Below are positions 1 to 8,451 of a stretch of DNA of 64,000 nucleotides, piece after piece (the stretch's first letter is position 1; every line of letters starts with the position of its first letter). The stretch lies in contig NC_134400.1 of the NCBI RefSeq assembly GCF_050003625.1, forward strand, positions 197,421,918 to 197,485,917. The letters are read 5' to 3'. The DNA is from Haematobia irritans (Eukaryota > Arthropoda > Insecta > Diptera > Muscidae). Made by a program: the position numbers and the translations under genes. A model generated the notes under the pieces. It was not told the DNA's origin. It saw only the letters and a list, made by a program, of their open reading frames with translations, and searched no databases.

Positions 1-556
1 AACAACCATGCCAAAAGTGGTCCATATCAGTTCATAATCATATATAGCCCCCATATAAACCGATCCCGAGATTTGGTTTTGGAGCCTCTTGGAGGAGCAA
101 ATTTCATCCGAGTCAGTTGAGATTTGGTACATTATGCTAGTATATGGCCGTTAACAACCATGCCTAACTAGGTCCATATCGGTCTATAGTTATATATAGC
201 CCTCAGATAAATCGATCCCCAATCACACAAAAATTGGTTCATATCAAGTTCATAATAGTATATAGCCCCCATATAAGCTACCCCCATATTTCAATTCTGG
301 CTCTCTACGTACCGTGCAAAAGTCCATATCGATTCGTAATTATTTGTAGACTTACCTATACACAACTTTTTTGTATAATATATACCACGTATGGACTAAC
401 TCACAATTTAGAAAACGATGTTAAGAAGTTTTCAGATACCACAACCCAATTAATTCGATTGTGGATGACAGTCTTTCGTAGAAGTTTCTACGCAATCCAT
501 GGTGGAGGATACATAAGATTCGGCCTGGCCGAACATACGGCCGTATATACTTGTTA
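1..556 (-). repeat. Family A repeat element, head end, truncated by window edge
   Basis: This is a minus-strand copy of a dispersed element found many times in the window. On the reverse strand the head is at about 556-495 (motifs ACGGCCGTA, GGCCAGGCCGAATCTTATGT and the CTCCACCAT box), followed by two or three degenerate copies of the 153-bp body unit (the CCCCCATATAAACCGATCCC phrase on the plus strand). The body runs off the left edge. It has no coding capacity; the open frame at 234-605 is a by-product of the repeat. Confidence 0.75.
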
Positions 557-639
557 CAAGTTTATTAGCTCAGTATGTAAACCACGGGATACAGGGCGTG
601 ATTGAGCTAAAGAAGTTATTTCTATTAATTTTGAGGCAT

Positions 640-960
640 TCGAACGGTATGTTGTCTACATTATGATACAGAGGATTAAAATGCACTTTTTCTTATTATG
701 TGAAGGAGCTCTTATTGGCGTCGTTCTAAATTTATTAAAAAAAGGCACCTAATATATGCACTAATGCGATACTTTTTTGTAGTAACTTGGCGTGCTACAA
801 CTTCTCAATAGTGACGGCGCTTTTCCAACGAGTTTTGGATGTCGTATACGATTGTTTTCGACGTGATGGGGATTCTCAGAAGCGCCGTCAAATTCAAAAA
901 ATGTTGGCCAAGGCCATCAAGTTACAATATATTTTCGTTTTTAGCGTCTAAACACAAACA
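640..960 (+). repeat. Dispersed repeat fragment of unknown class (copy 1)
   Basis: About 300 bp matching 16835-17125 in inverted orientation (shared phrases include TGCGATACTTTTTTGTAGTA and CTTCTCAATAGTGACGGCGC). Neither copy has a sustained open frame in common with the other, so it is a dispersed repeat or a retrocopy remnant rather than a gene. Its parent element was not recognised. Confidence 0.6.
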
Positions 961-1336
961 AGCGTCTAACACTATGGAAGACAAAGATAGCACCAACTTA
1001 CAGTTTTCCATTGCAATACTTTAAATAGTAAACATACATAATTCTGTGATATAGATTTTAAGTTTTGCTGCAATATTTACATTTTATTTATTTATTTAGT
1101 TATTATTATTGTTGGTGATGTCCAGTTTTAATAATTTATAAATGAAACAAATGTAAAACAATTGTAAGTAAGAACTAAAATCCACAATTAATGAAATCTA
1201 AATAGAATTTTCCTCTACAGATATTTCAAATAAAAAAAAATTCTCTGGAAAAGGTCGGAAAATATCTGATGAAATAAACTTGTTTTATTTGCATTTATAT
1301 ACATTGACCAAAACAGCCCATTAAAATAAACATTTT
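961..1336. other. AT-rich stretch, nothing recognised
   Basis: AT-rich sequence between the dispersed repeat and the copia-type element. I see no open frame, RNA gene or repeat match. Confidence 0.5.
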
Positions 1337-1341
1337 ATTTA

Positions 1342-1690
1342 TGTTGTAGAACATAATTATTAACAGCGATGTTCTAATAACAGTTTTCCAAATTATGTTA
1401 TCTTATTAGAATTAGTATTTTATGTAATAATGATAGAAGGAGACAAGTCTATTATGTATTTATTACATTCATATTAAAGTAGTATTTGTGAACATGAATA
1501 CATTGAATAGGGAAGATGAAAACCGCTACTCCTTTTTGGTATATGTATTTGAGTTAAGATTTTTCTGGAATACTGTTGCTTAATAAAGTTGATGTCAGTC
1601 GCTTACAGAAATTATAAAGCTCAACAAGTGTTTTTTTGGTGACTTCTTTTTGCCTGTTGGTCTGGTTTTATATTGGAACATTTAATAACA
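1342..1690 (+). repeat. 5' LTR of the copia-type element
   Basis: 349 bp, starting TGTTGTAGAAC and ending ATTTAATAACA. It matches 5739-6087 along its whole length by eye. An AATAAA-like TTAATAAAG near 1580 may serve polyadenylation in the 3' copy. Confidence 0.95.
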
Positions 1691-1707
1691 GGTTATGGGC
1701 CCAGAGC
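1691..1707 (+). promoter_or_regulatory. Primer-binding site for initiator tRNA-Met (internal, copia-type)
   Basis: Directly after the 5' LTR the sequence GGTTATGGGCCCAG is complementary to the anticodon stem-loop of initiator tRNA-Met (CTGGGCCCATAACC), not to its 3' acceptor end. Drosophila copia is known to prime from a cleaved initiator tRNA half in this way, so the same priming mode is inferred. Confidence 0.85.
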
Positions 1708-1723
1708 CAATAAAGGCAAAAAT

Positions 1724-4700
1724 ATGTCAGTGATGGAGTTAGTATTCGCAAAAATAAAGCCTTTTGACGGCCGAAATTTTGACTCATGGAGGTACAGGGT
1801 GGAACATTTTTTGGAGGCTCAAAATGTTTTGGAAGTTTTATCATCAGAAAAACCAGAACGAACTGAAACAAATTCTACTGATGTAAATAACTGGAGCTCG
1901 AAAAATGCAACTGCGAAGAATTTGATCATCGCCTTGGTGGACGATAATCACTTGGAGTACATCAAGGGCAAAACCACAGCCAAGCAAATGTGGAATGCCT
2001 TGATCAGTACATTTTCTGGTACGAACATGGCAAAGCAAAATATGTTGAGAACCAGATTAGATAGACTTCGTTATGAAGTAGGTAGCGACATGAAGCGCCA
2101 TTTTACAAAGTTTGATGAGTGTGTGCGTGAGCTGGTGGCGGCTGGAGGAAAGTTGGATAACAATGAAATAATCTATTATTTGTTTAAATCATTCCCCGAT
2201 GATTTTCAGCCATTAATAACAGCACTTGAAAATTTGCCGGACGAAGCATTAACTTTGGATTATGCAAAATCGAGACTGCTTAACGAAGAAATGAGGCAGA
2301 AAGTAAATAAAGAATCTTCTGCATGCGAAAGTAACGGAGCAGACGCAGCCTTTTATGTTGGATTCAGTGGTGAGTGCTTCAAGTGTAGAAAGAAGGGGCA
2401 CAAGAGCTTCGATTGTCCCCAGAATAAAAAGAAAAGAATATTCAAAAAGAGAAATAGTGGTTGTAAAGGCAGAGGTGACGAAACTTCAGCAGTGGCGTTC
2501 ATGATGGGTAACGGTGATAAGACGTGTAGTTGGATTTTAGATTCTGGCAGCACTCGGCATGCAACACATAACTTGGAATCATTGATCAATGTTAAGGTTA
2601 TTAAAGTTCCAATTGCTATAAGCACTGCAGAAGAAGGTGCTTCAATTATGGCAACCCATAAAGGTACATTTAAGGGCATTTCTTTTGTTGATGGTGAACG
2701 TGTGGATGTCACTGTGGATGACGTTTTGTACTCTAAAGAATTGCGTGCAAATCTGCTGTCGATTGGAGCATTACTGCAGAAAGGACTAGAGGTAAATTTT
2801 GTTAGAAATCAACAGGCGGTAATTAAGAAGAGTGGGCGCATTGTTGCCGTTGCAAATTTGGAAGATTCACTATACAAAGTCAAATTGAAGCAAGAAGAGA
2901 TTTATGCCAGTGTCTGCGAAGCTGATGATTTATGGCATCGTAGACTTGGCCATATAAACACGGCATATCTTAAAAAACTGAGGAACGACAATATGGCTAC
3001 AGGTTTTGATGTTGCAGAGGAGAAAGTAGGATGTGATGATTGTGTCAAGGGAAAGCAGTCTGAGTTACCTTACAAGGGCCATAGACAAGCAACCTCAAGA
3101 ATTTTGGAAAGAATTCACACAGATGTGTGTGGTCCCATAACACCTGGTACATATGAAGGTTATCGGTATTTTGTAAGCTTTATAGATGACTATAGTCACT
3201 TCGCCCGGGTTTATTTATTGAGACGTAAGTCGGATGTTTTTAATTATTTCAAAGATTTCCAATGTCATGCAGAGGCAAGATTTGGATGTAGAATTGCACA
3301 TTTAAGATGTGACCAAGGCACTGAATACTTATCTGCCGACCAGAAAAAGTACTACAGCTTAAAAGGAATCCAAATTGAGACAACCGTAGGCTACTGTCCG
3401 AGGCAAAATGGGGTAGCCGAACGTTTTAACAGGAGTGTGGTTGAAAAGGCAAGAACAATGCTTGTTGCATCAGGCATACAAAAGAATATGTGGGGAGAAG
3501 CCGTGCAGACTGCTGTGTATTTATTGAACAGAAGTCCTACAAATTGTGTGGGTAAGAAGACACCAGCAGAGGTATGGTACGGCGTAAAACCTGACTTGAG
3601 CAAATTGCGCATTTTCGGTTGTCGTGCATTTGAACTTTTACCCAAGCAGAAAAGATCCAAGTTTGATTCCAAGAGCAACGAAACGATTTTTGTTGGTTAT
3701 GGTGTTAACGGATATCGTCTGTGGAATCCCATTACGAAAAGATTGGTTGTAGCACGAAATGTGAAATTTGACGAGTCGAATTTTCCAGCAAAATCAAAAA
3801 TGGATGCTGGAACCTTTAACATTGAAGATGCTCAAGAAGAGAAAGATAAATGCGATGAAGAAACGCTAATCGTGAAGAGAAGTATGGATCCAGAAGGGGA
3901 ACATGAAGAAGACGACTCATTTTTTGATTTAGAACCTTTTATGGGTTTCGACAATGAAGAAACTGTTATGAGTGACGGTGACAATGTTATTCACGAAAAT
4001 AGTGTAGCTGACGCTTTACCAAATACCACAGAATACGTAAATGATGCTGTAGGTGCTGTTGAGGAAGCCAACAATGAACTTCGGGAGCAACCAATACTTT
4101 CAAGCCAAAGGCAAAGCTGTCGTGAGCGCAGGCCGCCAGGAAAGCTAACATACAATAATTATTTTGATCAAATAAATCTGTCCAGAGCAGATCTTCCAGC
4201 TGAACCAGCCTCTTTCAGTGAGATTAGTATGAGACCCGACCGAGAGAAATGGAATGAAGCGATTAATGAGGAGCTGCGGTCACTCAAGAAGAATCGTACG
4301 TTCGAGTTGGTAATGAGAAAACCAGACATGAAAGTAATCACATGTCGATGGGTCTTTAAATTAAAAATGGATAAGGATGGGAATCCCAGTAGATACAAAG
4401 CACGTCTTGTGGCTAGGGGATGCCAGCAGCAATATGGAATAGATTACCAACAAACCTATGCACCAGTTGCAAAACTATCCACGATACGAACGGTGCTAGC
4501 TGTGGCAATTAATAAATGTTACAAAATCTGTCAAATGGATGTTAAGACAGCATTTCTCAATGGAGAGCTGAATGAAATTGTCTTCATGACAGTGCCTGAA
4601 GGTTTGAAGGTACGCGATGGTACGGTTTGTCGACTAAGAAAATCCTTGTATGGATTGAAGCAGTCCCCTCTGTGTTGGTACAAGAAATTTCATGATGCAG

Positions 4701-5746
4701 TAACGAAAATGGGCTTTACTAGGTCACAACATGACTACTGTATGTACGTAAGTAAGCATGGTGGATGCATAATGTACATGGTATTGTACGTGGATGACTT
4801 ACTCATTGTTAGTGAAGATTCAAAGCAGTTGGAAGATATTAAAGGTAAACTTTCAAATATGTTCGAAATGACGGTTTCTCCATGCTTTGAGAATTTCCTC
4901 GGGATCGAGATTGACTATAATGAGGAATCCAATACAGTTACAATGGCTCAAAAGAAGGCTATCAAGGATGTACTTCGCTTCATGAATATGGAAAATTGCA
5001 ATGGAGTATCAACACCAATGGACAAATCATTGACATTTGCAAATAGTAGTAGCGATCAGAAACTAAAAGTACCATATCGTGAAGTTATCGGAAGAATAAT
5101 GTACATAATGCTATGCACTAGACCGGATATATGCTTCACTATATCAAAGCTAAGTCGATATCAAGAATGCCCTACCGTGGTTCATTGGCAAGGTGTTAAA
5201 CGATTGGTAAGGTACTTAAAAACAACTATGGACATGGAGTTGCTGTACGAAAGAAATGCTGTAGATAGGCCACTAATCGGGTTTGTGGATGCTGATTTTG
5301 CTGCTGATGAGGTTAACCGAAAATCAACCACAGGGTATTTATACAAAGTGTTTGGGAATATTGTTGCATGGACATCAAAGAAACAACAGGTTGTAGCATG
5401 TTCGACTACAGAAGCAGAGTACGTGGCTATGTCGGTGGCAGTCCAAGAAGGCATATGGCTGAAAGGTTTACTTTCTGATTTGTTTATCGAAACAGAGTCG
5501 GTATGTATTTACGAAGATAATCAGAGCGCCATAAGACTCGCTCAAAACATGGAAAATAAGAGGGTTAAACATATTGACGTAAAGCACCACTTCATCAGAC
5601 AGAAGATTGAGGACAACATAGTTACTATCGAACATGTGAGTAGCAGAGATCAAGAAGCGGACATTCTTACAAAGCCTCTACCAAAACAACAATTCACACA
5701 TCTGACAAGAAAGCTGTCATTAATTCATCGAGAAGGGGTGTTGTAG
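1724..5746 (+). CDS. Copia-type Gag-Pol polyprotein, about 1340 aa
   Basis: A single uninterrupted frame. I take ATG 1724 as start; the frame is open further upstream to 1673 but has no ATG there. Domains in order (residues from ATG 1724): Gag of the copia/UBN2 type (about 1-210); CCHC zinc knuckle beginning C218 (CFKCRKKGHKSFDCP); aspartic protease with D273-S-G-S; integrase zinc domain with H405, H410, C437, C440; integrase core D467, D530 and E566, with exactly 35 residues between the last two (DD35E); reverse transcriptase with the YVDD box at 1022-1025; RNase H with D1189 in GFVDADF and the later TEAEY and EDNQSA motifs. The stop TAG lies just inside the 3' LTR. Every catalytic motif is present, so the protein looks functional. 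It would form the virus-like particle and carry out reverse transcription and integration. Confidence 0.93.
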   Translation: MSVMELVFAKIKPFDGRNFDSWRYRVEHFLEAQNVLEVLSSEKPERTETNSTDVNNWSSKNATAKNLIIALVDDNHLEYIKGKTTAKQMWNALISTFSGTNMAKQNMLRTRLDRLRYEVGSDMKRHFTKFDECVRELVAAGGKLDNNEIIYYLFKSFPDDFQPLITALENLPDEALTLDYAKSRLLNEEMRQKVNKESSACESNGADAAFYVGFSGECFKCRKKGHKSFDCPQNKKKRIFKKRNSGCKGRGDETSAVAFMMGNGDKTCSWILDSGSTRHATHNLESLINVKVIKVPIAISTAEEGASIMATHKGTFKGISFVDGERVDVTVDDVLYSKELRANLLSIGALLQKGLEVNFVRNQQAVIKKSGRIVAVANLEDSLYKVKLKQEEIYASVCEADDLWHRRLGHINTAYLKKLRNDNMATGFDVAEEKVGCDDCVKGKQSELPYKGHRQATSRILERIHTDVCGPITPGTYEGYRYFVSFIDDYSHFARVYLLRRKSDVFNYFKDFQCHAEARFGCRIAHLRCDQGTEYLSADQKKYYSLKGIQIETTVGYCPRQNGVAERFNRSVVEKARTMLVASGIQKNMWGEAVQTAVYLLNRSPTNCVGKKTPAEVWYGVKPDLSKLRIFGCRAFELLPKQKRSKFDSKSNETIFVGYGVNGYRLWNPITKRLVVARNVKFDESNFPAKSKMDAGTFNIEDAQEEKDKCDEETLIVKRSMDPEGEHEEDDSFFDLEPFMGFDNEETVMSDGDNVIHENSVADALPNTTEYVNDAVGAVEEANNELREQPILSSQRQSCRERRPPGKLTYNNYFDQINLSRADLPAEPASFSEISMRPDREKWNEAINEELRSLKKNRTFELVMRKPDMKVITCRWVFKLKMDKDGNPSRYKARLVARGCQQQYGIDYQQTYAPVAKLSTIRTVLAVAINKCYKICQMDVKTAFLNGELNEIVFMTVPEGLKVRDGTVCRLRKSLYGLKQSPLCWYKKFHDAVTKMGFTRSQHDYCMYVSKHGGCIMYMVLYVDDLLIVSEDSKQLEDIKGKLSNMFEMTVSPCFENFLGIEIDYNEESNTVTMAQKKAIKDVLRFMNMENCNGVSTPMDKSLTFANSSSDQKLKVPYREVIGRIMYIMLCTRPDICFTISKLSRYQECPTVVHWQGVKRLVRYLKTTMDMELLYERNAVDRPLIGFVDADFAADEVNRKSTTGYLYKVFGNIVAWTSKKQQVVACSTTEAEYVAMSVAVQEGIWLKGLLSDLFIETESVCIYEDNQSAIRLAQNMENKRVKHIDVKHHFIRQKIEDNIVTIEHVSSRDQEADILTKPLPKQQFTHLTRKLSLIHREGVL
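5728..5738 (+). promoter_or_regulatory. Polypurine tract of the copia-type element
   Basis: The purine run GAGAAGGGG immediately before the 3' LTR is the expected plus-strand primer for reverse transcription. It overlaps the last codons of the polyprotein. Confidence 0.75.
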
Positions 5747-6087
5747 AACATAATTATTAACAGCGATGTTCTAATAACAGTTTTCCAAATTATGTTATCT
5801 TATTAGAATTAGTATTTTATGTAATAATGATAGAAGGAGACAAGTCTATTATGTATTTATTACATTCATATTAAAGTAGTATTTGTGAACATGAATACAT
5901 TGAATAGGGAAGATGAAAACCGCTACTCCTTTTTGGTATATGTATTTGAGTTAAGATTTTTCTGGAATACTGTTGCTTAATAAAGTTGATGTCAGTCGCT
6001 TACAGAAATTATAAAGCTCAACAAGTGTTTTTTTGGTGACTTCTTTTTGCCTGTTGGTCTGGTTTTATATTGGAACATTTAATAACA
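5739..6087 (+). repeat. 3' LTR of the copia-type element
   Basis: 349-bp direct repeat of 1342-1690, TG...CA ends, followed by the ATTTA target duplication. The polyprotein stop codon falls within its first 8 bases. Confidence 0.95.
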
Positions 6088-6125
6088 ATTTAAAATGAAT
6101 TAATATAAGTAAATAAAAGTAATTG

Positions 6126-6185
6126 TTAGGTTAGGTGGCAGCCCGATATATCAGGCTCACTTAGACTATTCAGTCCATTGTGATA
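6126..6185 (-). mobile_element. SINE tail fragment
   Basis: GTTAGGTTAGGTGGCAGCCC and the following 'ATATCAGGCTCACTTAGACT' phrase are the reverse complement of the 3' end of the tRNA-derived SINE at 9147-9441 and of the related fragment at 13905-13988. Confidence 0.7.
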
Positions 6186-6232
6186 CAAAAGTAATTGTGA
6201 AACAAAGGCTATTTTAGCGAAATAATGCTAAC

Positions 6233-6475
6233 TTATGCGTCGTCCAGATTATAAATTAGTCCGGACGGAATGTCAGTGTTTGTAAATAATCTTACAGTGT
6301 GGCCGAACACTAAGAATTGTCAGACGTAAGTAAAATATCGATAAATGTGTTATCGATCCCATAAACAAGTAGCAATATTGATTATGTCTTCGAGCATAAC
6401 TTTTATTGTAGCCAATATTTTGGATATGTCTTACACGAACACTGTCGTTCTTATAAATTTATAGTCTGAACGGCA
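6233..6475 (-). mobile_element. Degenerate MITE copy (same family as 16377-16615)
   Basis: About 240 bp that aligns end to end with the reverse complement of 16377-16615 (shared CCGGACGGAATGTC, GTGTTATCGATCCCATAAAC and AACACTGTCGT). The terminal inverted repeats are damaged. It sits about 200 bp upstream of the RpL23A start. Confidence 0.75.
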
Positions 6476-6654
6476 TATTAATAGGTGTTCCTACGATCAC
6501 ATTTCATGTTTATTGTAAGCAGGCACACAATCAAATACATCCCACCATAAGAAATACAACCATGTTTCTGAACACTTCCCACAGAGTCGCCATATTACCG
6601 AAAATTCGAAGTTCGAAATTTCGAACACGAACTTCCGCCCGGTTGAAAAAGACA

Positions 6655-6689
6655 AAAAATTTTCCTTTTCATTTCTTTTTCTCGTAGAA
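6655..6689 (+). promoter_or_regulatory. RpL23A: Pyrimidine-rich 5' leader of RpL23A (TOP-like)
   Basis: Just before the start codon lies the pyrimidine-rich run TTTTCCTTTTCATTTCTTTT then TCTCGTAG. Ribosomal protein mRNAs of animals usually begin with a C followed by a pyrimidine tract (5' TOP) that couples translation to growth signalling. The transcription start is inferred to lie within this run; the leader would be very short (roughly 10-25 nt). No TATA box is evident. Confidence 0.6.
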
Positions 6690-8420
6690 ATGCCACCCAA
6701 AAAGCCAACCGAGAAATCCGGTAAGAATTTTTCATAGAAAAATACAGTGAAAAATCTTGAAATTGAACCAAAACAAGTGAAAAAGTATAACGAATTCAAT
6801 TGACATTAAAAGGAAGGAATATTTTCAATAATTTTTTGAAAAACTCAATAAATAGAAGTAAACATGCGATACGACCTCGTGGTGATTTGGTGGTAGCTGG
6901 TAGCGAACAACAACAAAAGCAAATGTGAATCGATTATGATAGTGAAAATCCAACAAATATGGAAATCTCTTGTAATGAAATTTGGACGAAAACAATGTTG
7001 TGGCAAAAGAAAATTATATAATTGAAAAATGTGAATAAATGAAATTGAGTTGTATGCTACAGTGAAATCATTGATTTTTTTTTTGTTTATAGTGCGTGTA
7101 TAGGTTATAACCTCAAAAAATTTTGATTGTGTTGCTGTGTGGTCTTGGACATTGAAGTTTAATTTTGATTTTTGTTTTGTTTGATTACAGGCGCCAAGCC
7201 CGGCGACAAAAAGCCAGAGAAGAAGCCCGCCGCAACTACCTCTGCTGGTGGTGCCAAGAAAGAAGCTGCTAAACCAGCTGCTGCTGCTCCCAAAAAGGCT
7301 GCTGCTCCAGCTGCCAAGAAGCCCGCTGCTGCTGCTACCAAAAAACCAGTAGCTAAAAAGGCTGCCCCCGCCAAAAAGGTTGCTACCAAGGCTAAACCAA
7401 AGGCCAAGGATGCTAAAAAGAAGACCACCTCTGGCAAGAAGCCACAATCTGTTTTGGCTAAATTGTCTGCCAAGGCTCGTGCTGCCGCTAAGGGCAAGAA
7501 GGTTGCCGCTAAACCCGGTGCCAAGATCCAAAAGGGAACAGCTAAAGCCAAGGCTGTTGCTTTGTTGAAGGCCAAGAAGGCTCAAACCAAGGTAAGTCTA
7601 TAATAAGACTATCAGACTTCGAACTAAGTGGTGGTAACCTGGGTTTGTTTATCTTCTTGTTGCAGATCATTAAGGGTGCTTTCGGTACACGTACCCGTAA
7701 GGTTCGTACTAACGTTCACTTCCGCAGGCCCAAGACCTTGAAGTTGCCACGCAATCCTAAGTACGCACGCAAGTGTGTACCAACCAGAAATCGGTAAGTT
7801 TGGAATTTAGATAAGGCCATGACATACCATAATCATTATTTAAAGAACGTTGAAGGGAATTTCGATACCCAAAAGAATGTCTTAAGTGTCGGGCTTCCTA
7901 TCATGAATTCATCCAGTTTTGTATGAAATTTGTGTGTAAAATATTTATTTGTGATGGGAACCCTATGGACTTAAGGCTGATTACAATATAGAATTTCAAA
8001 GATCATGAATCTTCCATTACCTTCGCTTTTTTATCCATAGTCAAAAGACTTCTTAATCTGCCGGTTTATGAATGATTTTGCCATATATACACATGAGGAA
8101 ACAAATTGGGCCAGGACTTTGGTATCCATAAATTTGCAACCCATCTGCCCATGACCTATCTCGCAAGTTCATTTTTAAATTAGGCATCTTTTTTGGCTTA
8201 AAATAATCTATAAGTTTTTCGGTACTATAATCTGGTCACTTTGTATTCAATAAACATCATGGCAGCATTAATTTACGCAGGCATAAATTTAATTGATTCA
8301 ACAAAACTTTTAATTGAAACAAAAAATATCAATTAATTTTTTAATTGGATTAATTAATTTTTTAATTAATTTTTTGTGATTGAAGACATTTCAATTAAAA
8401 AATTAATTAGATCAATTAAT

Positions 8421-8451
<31 letters not shown>

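Larger units (their letters stand above)
1337..6092 (+). mobile_element. Complete copia-type (Ty1/copia) LTR retrotransposon
   Basis: A structurally complete element: 5-bp target duplication ATTTA at 1337-1341 and 6088-6092, LTRs of 349 bp each beginning TG and ending CA, primer-binding site, one long polyprotein frame in the order gag-protease-integrase-reverse transcriptase-RNase H, and a purine tract before the 3' LTR. The order integrase before reverse transcriptase defines Ty1/copia rather than gypsy. Read side by side, the two LTRs show no difference, which means a recent insertion. The element lies about 600 bp upstream of the RpL23A start codon in the same orientation. I infer it may be competent, because I see no stop or frameshift, but expression is not shown. 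Confidence 0.95.

Noticed and set aside
6845..7585. Minus-strand frames of 246 and 138 aa opposite RpL23A exon 2
   Set aside because: Shadows of the Ala/Lys codons of RpL23A read on the other strand.
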